A stretch of DNA of 36,260 nt from contig NZ_WSTC01000044.1 in the NCBI RefSeq assembly GCF_009789195.1, forward strand, positions 1-36,260, read 5' to 3'. The notes below the pieces were generated by a model, which searched no databases, had not been told where the DNA came from, and saw only the letters and a program-made list of their open reading frames with translations. The DNA is from Paenibacillus sp. MMS18-CY102 (lineage in GTDB: Bacteria > Bacillota > Bacilli > Paenibacillales > Paenibacillaceae). The position numbers and the translations under genes are program-made. This document shows positions 7,605 to 15,206 of the stretch, piece by piece; position 1 is the stretch's first letter, and the number at the start of each line of letters is the position of its first letter.

Positions 7605-8525
7605 ATGGACTCGCCAGTGGAAAGAGCGCCATCGCGGCCTGTGAATTCGTTGAATCCAGTCGGCGACTGGACGATCAAAATCATTTTCTTTCTTTATTCC
7701 GCACTCTGTATTTTTCCTTTGCTGCTCATTATTATGGTGTCGCTTTCCAACGAGCAGGATGTCATAAGGGAAGGATACAAATTCATTCCGATGCACATTG
7801 ATTTAAGCGCCTATAAGTTCGTGTTCGAGGACTGGCAAAACATTGTACGCTCCTATGGGGTGTCACTGTTTGTGACTGTTGTGGGCACCGTGTTGAGTTT
7901 GATTACGATGGCTTTGTATGCGTATCCGATCAGCCGCCCTGATTTTCCGCAGCGCAAGTTTTTCACCTTCTTCGTCTTTTTCACGATGTTGTTCAATGGG
8001 GGGCTCGTCCCTTGGTACCTCGTATACGTGAGAATGCTGCACTTGAAAGACAGCATCTGGGCGCTAATTCTGCCTCTGCTTGTGTCCGCCTTCTTCGTCC
8101 TCATCATTCGTACCTTCTTCCAGACGACGATACCGGGAGCCATTATAGAATCGGCCAAAATCGATGGAGCGGGAGAGTTGTACATTTTCTTCCGAATCGT
8201 ACTGCCGTTGTCGATGCCAGTGTTGGCTACTGTAGCCCTATTCAGCACTTTGAACTACTGGAATGATTGGTTCCTAAGCTTGGTGTTCATCACCAAAGAG
8301 GATAACGTCAGCCTGCAGTATCTCATGTACAAGACGTTAACAAACATCCAGTTCATGCTGAGCCACAGTGACGCAATTAGCACGATTGGCGGGGCAGCCA
8401 AATTCCCGAGTGAAACTGTTCGGATGGCTATGGCTGTTATCGGCGTCGGCCCCATCATTTTTGCTTATCCATTTTTCCAAAAGTACTTCGTCAAAGGCTT
8501 AACCGTTGGGGCGGTCAAAGGGTGA
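7605..8525 (+). CDS. ABC transporter permease, CUT1/LplC type
   Basis: A 306-aa second permease of the importer, of the LplC/YtcP type. It has six predicted helices and an EAA-like loop (ESAKIDGAGELYIFFRIVLP), and it ends in the typical YPFFQKYFVKGLTVGAVKG tail. I chose ATG 7605, which has GGGAGG at 7592-7597. A GTG at 7590 is in frame and has its own AGGATAGGAG upstream, so a start five codons earlier is possible. It sits 41 nt after the first permease gene and clearly in the same operon. It should form a heterodimeric channel with the 6631 product. Confidence 0.92.
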   Translation: MDSPVERAPSRPVNSLNPVGDWTIKIIFFLYSALCIFPLLLIIMVSLSNEQDVIREGYKFIPMHIDLSAYKFVFEDWQNIVRSYGVSLFVTVVGTVLSLITMALYAYPISRPDFPQRKFFTFFVFFTMLFNGGLVPWYLVYVRMLHLKDSIWALILPLLVSAFFVLIIRTFFQTTIPGAIIESAKIDGAGELYIFFRIVLPLSMPVLATVALFSTLNYWNDWFLSLVFITKEDNVSLQYLMYKTLTNIQFMLSHSDAISTIGGAAKFPSETVRMAMAVIGVGPIIFAYPFFQKYFVKGLTVGAVKG

Positions 8526-8596
8526 AGTTGGATCAGGCTGTTACCGGTTAGAACCGGTGTAGCATATATAAAAACGATTCTGGGAGGTCAATTGAA

Positions 8597-10165
8597 ATGA
8601 TGAAGGCGACAAAGAGTGCTTCCATGCTGCTCATGCTTGCTTTATCTTCAACGCTAGTTTTGTCAGCATGCGGCAGCAACGAGCCAGATAAAACAGAAGA
8701 GCCGGCTTCGACTGCTACGGATAAGACAGAAACGGCTGCGGGCGATACGGACAAAGCAACAGAGCCTGCCCCTGCCAATTCAGAATTGAAGGAATACAAG
8801 CTGACGATGGTATACCCTGGCGGCACGCAGGATGATGAAGCGAAGATTGAAGATGAAATTAATAAATATTTGAAGAATAAAATTAATGCTACGATTGACC
8901 TTCAGCCAATTGACTGGACAGCTTGGGAAGACAAAGTGAACCTGATGATTGCTTCGCGAGATCCTGTCGATATTTATTTCACAGCACAATGGACCAAATA
9001 TGCGGTAAACGTTGGCAAGGGCGCATTCCTCGATCTCGGGCCCTTGTTAAAGGATTACGGGCAAGATATCGTAAAACCACTTGATCCTGTCTTCTTGGAG
9101 GGATCCAAAATCAATGGCGTAAACTATGGTGTCCCGACTAACAAAGAACTTGCTGCCCAAGGCGGTATCGTATACCGCAAAGACATCGCACAGGAGCTAG
9201 GCATTGATATGAGCAAGGTGAAGTCGATTCAAGACCTGGACGCTGTATTCGCAACTGTGAAGGCTAATAAGCCTGAAATGACGCCGTTGTACCTGTTGAA
9301 GGGGGAGAATTTCGACGCTCATTATTTTGGAAACTTTGATGCATTGGGCGATACGTCTGTTCCGGGTGTATTAATTAAAGATGCGGCGGAAACGACAGTT
9401 AAGGCGAACTATGATACGCAGCGTTATGTGGATACGTTAAAGCTGACGCGCGGCTTCTTCGTGAAGGGCTATATTAATAGCGATGCAGCAACTACGACGA
9501 CGATGAACAAGGATGCGCTTAAAGCGGGGAATGTGTTCGCTATGACGTCTGCCTTGAAGCCTGGCAAAGCGAAAGAGTTGGAAACAGAGCTCGGCTTAGT
9601 TGGCAAACTGGATCAAATCGAGTTGAATGAGAAAACGGTATCGACGAGTGAAACGTCCGGTTCGATGCTTGCCGTTTCGACCACATCGGGCGATCCCGCT
9701 CGTGCAATGATGTTTATTAACCTGCTTCATTCTGATAAATATCTGAACAACCTGATCAACTTCGGCATTGAAGGCCAGCATTTTACGAAAAATGGTGAAA
9801 TCATTACGCCTACAGATAATACGAAACATTATGCGCCAGGCGCAGCATGGATGTTCGGCAATCAGTTCTTGAATTATGTATGGAATTCGGAGGACCCAAA
9901 CAAATGGGAACAATTCCGCAAGTTTAATGAAGGGCCTAAAGTATCGCCAGGGCTTGGCTTCGTGTTCGACAGCGAGCCAGTAAAAGCGGAAGTGGGCGCA
10001 ATCGTCAATATTGACCGCCAATACCAGACCGCTCTGGAAACAGGATCAGTCGATGTTGACAAAGTGCTGCCTGAGTATAAGGACAAATTGCTTAAGGCTG
10101 GAGTGGAAAAGATTTTGGCTGAAAAACAATCGCAATTCGATAAGTATCTCTCCGAGAAAAAGTAA
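8597..10165 (+). CDS. extracellular solute-binding lipoprotein, DUF3502-like C-terminus
   Basis: The 522-aa precursor has a type II signal peptide with lipobox LSAC (Cys25), then a Thr/Glu/Ala-rich linker to about residue 60, then a family-1 binding-protein fold. The last 120 residues resemble the DUF3502 domain found in YtcQ/LplA-like proteins of Paenibacillus. It is the substrate receptor tethered outside the membrane for the two permeases upstream. TGGGAGGT lies 8 nt before the ATG. Binding proteins of this group usually take oligosaccharides, but the ligand cannot be called. The operon ends at the hairpin at 10213. Confidence 0.92.
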   Translation: MMKATKSASMLLMLALSSTLVLSACGSNEPDKTEEPASTATDKTETAAGDTDKATEPAPANSELKEYKLTMVYPGGTQDDEAKIEDEINKYLKNKINATIDLQPIDWTAWEDKVNLMIASRDPVDIYFTAQWTKYAVNVGKGAFLDLGPLLKDYGQDIVKPLDPVFLEGSKINGVNYGVPTNKELAAQGGIVYRKDIAQELGIDMSKVKSIQDLDAVFATVKANKPEMTPLYLLKGENFDAHYFGNFDALGDTSVPGVLIKDAAETTVKANYDTQRYVDTLKLTRGFFVKGYINSDAATTTTMNKDALKAGNVFAMTSALKPGKAKELETELGLVGKLDQIELNEKTVSTSETSGSMLAVSTTSGDPARAMMFINLLHSDKYLNNLINFGIEGQHFTKNGEIITPTDNTKHYAPGAAWMFGNQFLNYVWNSEDPNKWEQFRKFNEGPKVSPGLGFVFDSEPVKAEVGAIVNIDRQYQTALETGSVDVDKVLPEYKDKLLKAGVEKILAEKQSQFDKYLSEKK

Positions 10166-10212
10166 CTCCCCTGCTACCCATAATTGTATCTGCAAATCCA
10201 CCTCACTCGCTA

Positions 10213-10258
10213 TTGGAGGTGTCCTAAAGCCACAACGGCTTGGGGACACCTCCTTTTT
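10213..10258 (+). terminator. intrinsic terminator of the importer operon
   Basis: GGAGGTGTCC pairs with GGACACCTCC (10 bp), with AAGCC/GGCTT extending it inside, and five T follow. It lies about 50 nt past the binding-protein gene. Confidence 0.88.
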
Positions 10259-10297
10259 GCTGCAGCATTTGGCGTTGGTGCAATCCAGCAGCTTGCT

Positions 10298-10505
10298 CAT
10301 TGTAGTTCGCACAATGAAACCAATGGGAAATAACACCTGCAAATGAAGCCGGTAAAGAGGTCTTAATGGCGTTCCGCCCTTGGGTTGGCAGGTCCCCCGA
10401 CCTAGGTCCAGTCCGAAAAACAGCCGTGAGTCTGTTTTGGATAAACGCGATTCCACCTAGAATAAGGACATAAGGTTAACGCAGACAAAAACGAAAGGCG
10501 GTGTT
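10298..10505 (+). ncRNA. structured non-coding stretch, possible 6S-like RNA or stress-operon leader
   Basis: This 250-nt gap holds nested complementarity: hairpin CATTGT/ACAATG (10298-10316), AACACC (10332-10337) with GGTGTT (10500-10505), CTGC with GCAG, AGGT (10358) with ACCT (10455), and AATGGCGTT (10365-10373) with AACGCGATT (10444-10452; one mismatch). Inside these are hairpins AGGTC-CCCC-GACCT and AAAACAG/CTGTTTT (10417-10438). Together this is a long rod with internal loops. Short collinear blocks (TTCGCA, GGCGTTCCGC, GGTTGG, GGTCCAGTCCGA, TTCCACCT) recall E. coli 6S RNA as I remember it. The outermost pairing touches the ribosome-binding site of the gene at 10513, so a cis-acting leader is the alternative. 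Boundaries are approximate. Confidence 0.3.
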
Positions 10506-10512
10506 AAACGAT

Positions 10513-10800
10513 ATGAATATTCAATCTAAAAAAGGTCTCGTACTAATCGCGATTGGCGCTGTAATCGCACTTCCGATTATCGGCTTCAGCATTGGCTGGG
10601 TTCTCAAGCTTCTGTTCCCGTTCATTCTCGTCGGTCTTGGGGTGGTTGGCTGGCGGAACGGCAATCGAATCTTCGGCGGCTTGTTGATCGGCTTTGGCGG
10701 CCTGATGGTTCTCGGCAAGTTCCATACGCTGATCTTGCTCATTGCGGCCATCGCATTGGTCGCTTACGGCGTGTCACTTGTAAAAGGAAGAAGATCTTAA
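10513..10800 (+). CDS. LiaI-like small membrane protein
   Basis: The 95-aa protein is almost entirely hydrophobic, with three to four short helices and glycine-rich turns and a basic end (KGRRS). It resembles LiaI-like and LiaF N-terminal membrane modules of envelope-stress systems. I chose ATG 10513 behind AAAGGCGGTG; a GTG at 10501 is in frame but overlaps that ribosome-binding site. It is the first gene of a run with pspA-like genes and a LiaSR-like pair. LiaI-type proteins anchor PspA/LiaH to the membrane under stress, a likely role here. Family assignment rests on pattern and context rather than a strict motif. Confidence 0.75.
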   Translation: MNIQSKKGLVLIAIGAVIALPIIGFSIGWVLKLLFPFILVGLGVVGWRNGNRIFGGLLIGFGGLMVLGKFHTLILLIAAIALVAYGVSLVKGRRS

Positions 10801-10844
10801 CCATTAGGATCATAGAATAGGATGAACGAGGAGGGCGGAAACCG

Positions 10845-11525
10845 ATGAGTATTATCCGACGTGTTCGTGACATTACAGTCGCGACGCTAAATGAACGGCT
10901 GGAGAAGGCAGAAGATCCTGTTCGGCTCATTGATCAGTTTCTCTGGTCAACGCGTGAAGAAATTATCCAAAGCGAGAAGCTTTACCGGCAATATGCAGAG
11001 CACAGCCTGCACTTAAAAACACAGTGGCTGCAAGCAGAGCAACTGAAAGATAAGCGGGAACAGCAGGCGATGACAGCACTTCGTGCAGGGGAAGAACATT
11101 TGGCACGCATCGCGCTTCAAGAGAAGCAGTCAGCCGAAGAGCGTGCAACTCAATATCAAGAGCTGTATGAGCAGTCGAGCCAAAGCGTTCTCGAGCTGGA
11201 AGACCAATTGCGAGAGCTTAGAAGCGAGTACCAGTCGGTCTATGACAAACGAGAGTATTACGCAGCCCGGATGGAATCCTTGAGGCTCCAACAACGGATG
11301 AATGCTCGGTATGGCGGCCAAGGGCAGGAACCAACAAGCATGTTCCGCCGGCTGGAGGACCGTATCAACGATATGGAGCTCGAGGCCAAAAGCCTTCGTG
11401 ACCTTCGCCGGATGGGAAGCGAGTTATTGTCCGAAGCGGGGCAGAAAGTGCAATCCGTTGTTGAGCGTGAGCTAGAACAGCTTAAGCGTAAGCTTGAAAA
11501 AGAAGGGTGGTCGTCCTCGTCATGA
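10845..11525 (+). CDS. PspA/IM30 family protein, first copy
   Basis: A 226-aa almost wholly helical, charged protein. It opens with SIIRRVRDITVATLNERLEK and the EDP signature of PspA/IM30/LiaH proteins, followed by a long coiled coil to about residue 200. These proteins assemble into rods or rings on the inner face of the membrane and protect it during envelope stress. A GAGGAGGGCGG site precedes the start. The stop codon overlaps the start of the PspC gene (ATGA). A second paralogue lies at 12022, so the locus carries two PspA-type proteins on either side of PspC. Confidence 0.92.
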   Translation: MSIIRRVRDITVATLNERLEKAEDPVRLIDQFLWSTREEIIQSEKLYRQYAEHSLHLKTQWLQAEQLKDKREQQAMTALRAGEEHLARIALQEKQSAEERATQYQELYEQSSQSVLELEDQLRELRSEYQSVYDKREYYAARMESLRLQQRMNARYGGQGQEPTSMFRRLEDRINDMELEAKSLRDLRRMGSELLSEAGQKVQSVVERELEQLKRKLEKEGWSSSS

Positions 11526-12019
11526 GCAAGATGTATCGATCGTATCGGGATAAAAAACTGTTTGGCCTCTGTGGAGGCCTCGCGGAATGGATGGGTGTCG
11601 ACGCGACGCTAATTCGGATCTTGATGATCGTGTTGGCCGTTTTCTCAGGCGGGGTTGTCATTCCAATCTACATCCTTGCAGCATTTGTTGTCCCTAGGGA
11701 CCCGTATTACGGGAATCCCAACTATAACCCTTATGGGGGTTATGGGAACAATCAAGGCCAAGGAAACCGTAACTTTTATGGCAACGGCTTTGGCCAACAG
11801 CCAGGCAACAATGGATTTAATGGAGCGCCATTCGGTGGCCCTAATGGCCATCAAGCAGGTGGACCGTATTCGAATCCACCGCAGCAGCCGCCATACGGCA
11901 GCACACCACCGTCGTCCCAGTTGGATTCTATGATGGAAGATTTGGAGCGTAAAGCGCTCCGCAAGGAATTAGATGAATTGAAAGCCAAACTAGCGAAGTA
12001 TGAGAAGGGAGAGTTTTAA
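11522..12019 (+). CDS. PspC-domain membrane protein with glycine/asparagine-rich linker
   Basis: A 165-aa protein with a PspC domain at residues 1-60 ([20 protein letters not shown], then a hydrophobic helix ending VVPRDPYYG). An 80-residue low-complexity linker rich in Gly, Asn, Tyr and Pro follows, then a short charged helix at the C-terminus. The start is ATG 11522, overlapping the upstream stop; a GTG at 11507 is in frame but less likely. PspC proteins are membrane partners of PspA. The linker probably lets the C-terminal helix contact one of the two PspA-like proteins encoded on either side. That contact is inference. Confidence 0.88.
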   Translation: MSKMYRSYRDKKLFGLCGGLAEWMGVDATLIRILMIVLAVFSGGVVIPIYILAAFVVPRDPYYGNPNYNPYGGYGNNQGQGNRNFYGNGFGQQPGNNGFNGAPFGGPNGHQAGGPYSNPPQQPPYGSTPPSSQLDSMMEDLERKALRKELDELKAKLAKYEKGEF

Positions 12020-12021
12020 AT

Positions 12022-12708
12022 ATGGGTATCTTTAAACGTATGAAGGATTTGACGAAGGCGTCGGTAAATGAGTTGTTGGATAAAGTGGAAGATCCGGTTA
12101 TTATGCTAAACCAGTATCTGCGTGACATGGAAGAGGAAATTCGCCAAGCTGAGGTAACGGTTGCGAAGCAACTGACGAACGAGCGCCGCATGAAGCAGCG
12201 CCTCGAAGAGGCCGTTCGCACGGCAGCAGGGCTGGAGCCGAAAGCAGAAGCAGCGCTCCGTGCAGGTTATGAGGACCAAGCCCGCAAGCTGTTGGAAGAG
12301 AAAATCGTCTTCGAGCAAAAGGTTTCGGAGTACACTGAGCTGCATGGAGCAGCAAAAGCGCAAGCTGACGAATTGATGCAGCAGCTGCACAGCATGAAGG
12401 AAGAGTTCTACCAACTGCGCAACAAGCGCAATGAGTTGGCAGCTCGTGCCCAATTAGCGAAAGCGAAGAAGCAAATGGCCCAACTGACTGTTTCGCATCA
12501 ATCGATCGACAGCAGCGGCGCAGCACGCGGCTTCAACCGGATGGAAGAGAAAATTATTCAAATGGAAGCAGAAGCCGATGTGCTTCGTACGCCATACACT
12601 TACAACAGTACACCAGTAGGCTCCACAATTGACCTGGAAAAACAACTTAAGGTCGATGCCCAGCTGGAAGCGTTGAAAAACAAAATGAGCAACAGTGCAG
12701 CAGAGTAA
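12022..12708 (+). CDS. PspA/IM30 family protein, second copy
   Basis: A 228-aa protein opening [20 protein letters not shown] and the [20 protein letters not shown] block typical of PspA/LiaH/IM30, then a long coiled coil. It is closer to the canonical family start than the copy at 10845. It begins 2 nt after the PspC stop with GAAGGGAGAG upstream. It should assemble on the membrane in envelope stress. Whether the two copies mix or work separately cannot be told. No terminator with a T-run follows; a palindrome (GGAGCGGTACCGCTC) lies in the gap before the kinase gene. Confidence 0.93.
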   Translation: MGIFKRMKDLTKASVNELLDKVEDPVIMLNQYLRDMEEEIRQAEVTVAKQLTNERRMKQRLEEAVRTAAGLEPKAEAALRAGYEDQARKLLEEKIVFEQKVSEYTELHGAAKAQADELMQQLHSMKEEFYQLRNKRNELAARAQLAKAKKQMAQLTVSHQSIDSSGAARGFNRMEEKIIQMEAEADVLRTPYTYNSTPVGSTIDLEKQLKVDAQLEALKNKMSNSAAE

Positions 12709-12760
12709 GGATTGAAGAACGCAAGAGGGCGGACCGCGAGGAGCGGTACCGCTCTTCTCC

Positions 12761-12790
12761 TTGTTAATATTAGGAAGTGTCGGCTATGAT
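12761..12790 (+). promoter_or_regulatory. candidate promoter for the LiaSR-like pair
   Basis: TTGTTA (12761-12766) and TATGAT (12785-12790) are 18 bp apart, 30 nt before the kinase ATG. It would allow basal expression of the sensor pair apart from the stress operon upstream. Confidence 0.5.
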
Positions 12791-12819
12791 AAGAGTAATT
12801 ATAAAAGGAGCATATTATC

Positions 12820-13806
12820 ATGTCCGAAAAGAAGCAGGATGACGCAGCGAAGCCGCGCAATCGAAAAAGCCAAATCGCCGAGACGGTCATCTGGCTCTTA
12901 ATTGTATTCGGGCTACTGCTCATTGTTCTTCAAGGCATAGGATATCTTGAAGTTTTCGCATTGCAAGGCCGCGCGGCCATTGTTGCCCTTGCGATTATCG
13001 CTGCTGCGCTTGCGGCTGCTGCGCTCAATAGCTACTGGCAGGGCATCCGGCTTAAGGAGGCGCTGCAGCGGCTGGCTGACCGGCAGCGCCGCCGTCCGAC
13101 CAATGTTACCTTTGACCGGGCAGAGGATGGAGAACGCGAGCCAGGCAGCGAAGAAGAGGACGAGGTCTGGGAAGAGAAAGTAAAGTTCTCTGCAGTTATT
13201 GAGGAGCGCCAGCGGCTTGCCCGGGAGCTTCATGATGCGGTGAGCCAGCAGCTGTTCGCAATCTCGATGACAGCGACAGCCGTCGGCCGTACGATTGAGA
13301 AGGACTGGGAGCGGGCGAAGCGGCAAGTGGAGCTAATCGAGGAGATGGCGGCTGTTGCGCAATCGGAGATGCGCGCGCTGCTATTGCATTTGCGTCCAGT
13401 ACATTTGGATGGGAAAAATCTAGGGGAAGCGCTGCAGGTGCTCGTTGGGGAGCTGCAGCAGAAAACCGCAATGGCGATTAATTTCGTCGTCGAAGGCGAG
13501 ATGACGCTGGATACGCAATCGGAGGATCATCTGTTCCGAATTGCACAGGAAGCGATCTCAAACACGCTACGCCACTCCAAAGCGCAGGCGATGACAATAC
13601 GGCTAGCGGGTTTTGGAAGGCAAGTGCGGCTAACCTTCATTGATGATGGCGTCGGGTTCGAGGTAGAGGAGCGCAAACACTCGTCTTATGGTTTACTGAC
13701 GATGGAAGAGCGAGTCCATGAGATGGGCGGTTCACTCGAAATTGAGAGCAGCCTGGGCGGAGGCACAACAATCGATATATGGATACCGGCAAGATCGATG
13801 GAATAA
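12820..13806 (+). CDS. LiaS-like sensor histidine kinase (NarL/HisKA_3 type)
   Basis: A 328-aa kinase with two N-terminal membrane helices (about 24-46 and 50-70) joined by a very short loop, an intramembrane-sensing layout. A linker follows, then a HisKA_3 dimerisation domain with the phospho-acceptor His in RLARELHDAVSQQLF (about residue 137), then a HATPase_c domain (DDGVGFEVEE and SYGLLTMEERV). Start ATG with AAAGGAG. It overlaps nothing upstream and is followed directly by its response regulator. By analogy with LiaS/VraS it should respond to cell-wall or membrane damage and control the LiaI/PspA/PspC genes just upstream. Confidence 0.9.
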   Translation: MSEKKQDDAAKPRNRKSQIAETVIWLLIVFGLLLIVLQGIGYLEVFALQGRAAIVALAIIAAALAAAALNSYWQGIRLKEALQRLADRQRRRPTNVTFDRAEDGEREPGSEEEDEVWEEKVKFSAVIEERQRLARELHDAVSQQLFAISMTATAVGRTIEKDWERAKRQVELIEEMAAVAQSEMRALLLHLRPVHLDGKNLGEALQVLVGELQQKTAMAINFVVEGEMTLDTQSEDHLFRIAQEAISNTLRHSKAQAMTIRLAGFGRQVRLTFIDDGVGFEVEERKHSSYGLLTMEERVHEMGGSLEIESSLGGGTTIDIWIPARSME

Positions 13807-13820
13807 GGAGAGGAAGAGAG

Positions 13821-14504
13821 ATGGAGACGTTGGAGCAAAGAGATCAGATGGATATTGGGCAGTCGATTAAGGTGTTGTTGGTAGATGATCATGAGATGGT
13901 TAGAATTGGGTTGGCAGCGGTGCTGGACACGGAGGATGGCATAGAGGTTGTAGGAGAGGCAAGCAATGGAATGGATGGCATTCGGCTCGCCCAAGCTTAC
14001 AAGCCGGATGTTGTGCTGATGGATCTCGTCATGGAAGGCATGGATGGCGTCGAGACGACGAGAAAAGTATTAGAGCTTTTCCCGGATTGCAAAGTGATCG
14101 TTCTTACTAGCTATCTCGACGACAGCAAGCTGTACCCGGTCATCGAAGCGGGCGCTTTTAGCTATTTGCTCAAAACATCGCGTGCTAATGAGATCGCCGA
14201 TGCGATACGGGCAGCAGCGCGCGGGCAGTCGGTATTGGAATCCCAAGTTGCTGCGAAGATGATGAACCGGTTCCGCCAGCCGCAGCAGACGGCTGTTAAG
14301 GCGCATGAGCAGCTAACGGAGCGGGAGATGGACGTATTGAAGCTGGTTGCACAGGGGAAATCGAACCAGGAGATTGCCGATGATCTGTTTATCGGGATCA
14401 AGACGGTGAAATTCCACGTCACGAACATTTTCTCCAAATTAGGCGTTGATGACCGTACGCAAGCAGCAATCTATGCGCATAAGCATGGCATAGCTGATGC
14501 TTAA
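13821..14504 (+). CDS. LiaR-like response regulator (NarL/FixJ family)
   Basis: The 227-aa protein has a receiver domain (VLLVDDHEMVRIGL, phospho-acceptor Asp in VVLMDLVMEGMDG, Lys in YLLKTS) and a C-terminal LuxR-type helix-turn-helix (LTEREMDVLKLVAQGKSNQE, then GIKTVKFHVTNIFSKL). I placed the start at ATG 13821, which has AAGGAGAGG upstream and lies after the kinase stop. An earlier in-frame ATG at 13779 lies inside the kinase gene. It pairs with the 12820 kinase. Its stop codon overlaps the stop codon of the converging mobB-like gene. Confidence 0.92.
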   Translation: METLEQRDQMDIGQSIKVLLVDDHEMVRIGLAAVLDTEDGIEVVGEASNGMDGIRLAQAYKPDVVLMDLVMEGMDGVETTRKVLELFPDCKVIVLTSYLDDSKLYPVIEAGAFSYLLKTSRANEIADAIRAAARGQSVLESQVAAKMMNRFRQPQQTAVKAHEQLTEREMDVLKLVAQGKSNQEIADDLFIGIKTVKFHVTNIFSKLGVDDRTQAAIYAHKHGIADA

Positions 14505-15049
14505 CTAGAAGTAATAAGGCGGTTGCGTTCTGCTTGAAGCAACTGATACATACTTTCGAGATCGTCAAGCGCGACGGTAGGCGGCGCGGTTGGAAGCGAT
14601 TCTAATTTGAGTGCGGATACAGTTTCAAGCATGTCCGGCCAGGCGATAATGGCGATCGGTTGCTCAAGCGTATGGACTAATGCAATGTCTTGTTCATTTT
14701 TGACGAGAATGAATTTAGGATAGCTTGCTGTTTTGAAACCTTCAACGAGCACGAAGTCGACATTGCCCCATGCTTGAATTAATTGTTCAAGGGGCGTTGA
14801 ACGCTGCTGTAAAATAGCTGTCTGATGCGGAGACGTTATGATTGTAAGATCTGCTCCAGCTTGCCGATGGCACCATGTATCGGTACCTTCTTTGTCCATC
14901 TCAAAATCGTGTGCGTCATGCTTCATCGTCGCAACGGTATACCCACTTTGCTTCAGTAACTCTGTTAACCGGCAGACGACCGTCGTCTTGCCGGTATTTT
15001 TGTATCCTACAACCTGTACCACAGTGGGCTGGAATGTTGGTTTTGGCAT
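14501..15049 (-). CDS. mobB: molybdopterin-guanine dinucleotide biosynthesis protein MobB
   Basis: A 182-aa P-loop protein with Walker A GYKNTGKTT near the N-terminus, the MKHDAH motif, the DTWCHRQAGAD block and LVEGFK, all typical of MobB. MobB is a GTP-binding helper of MobA in attaching GMP to molybdopterin. The start is ATG at 15049, with a perfect AGGAGG 7 nt upstream; longer in-frame versions lack this. It is transcribed divergently from moeA and shares a 150-nt promoter region. mobA, moaA-E and molybdoenzyme genes are not in the window. Confidence 0.93.
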   Translation of the reverse strand: MPKPTFQPTVVQVVGYKNTGKTTVVCRLTELLKQSGYTVATMKHDAHDFEMDKEGTDTWCHRQAGADLTIITSPHQTAILQQRSTPLEQLIQAWGNVDFVLVEGFKTASYPKFILVKNEQDIALVHTLEQPIAIIAWPDMLETVSALKLESLPTAPPTVALDDLESMYQLLQAERNRLITSS

Positions 15050-15099
15050 ATGGAATCCTCCTAAGCGCCATGCATTGAAATGCTCAAGTTCTAACCCAA

Positions 15100-15128
15100 A
15101 TTGTAGCATTACGAATAATGACATGAAA
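15100..15128 (-). promoter_or_regulatory. candidate mobB promoter
   Basis: On the minus strand TTTCAT and TACAAT (15105-15100) are 17 bp apart, about 50 nt upstream of the mobB start. The -35 is weak. Confidence 0.4.
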
Positions 15129-15164
15129 GTGGCGGTTATGGCGGTGGAGGGAGGGCGCTGCATT

Positions 15165-15173
15165 TGATACAAT
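15165..15173 (+). promoter_or_regulatory. candidate extended -10 promoter of moeA
   Basis: TGATACAAT is an extended -10 (TGn plus TACAAT) about 30 nt before the moeA start. No convincing -35 is seen, as is common for this class. Confidence 0.45.
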
Positions 15174-15206
15174 GGCATTAAGTGGAATAGGGAGCGGGGA
15201 TTCGTG

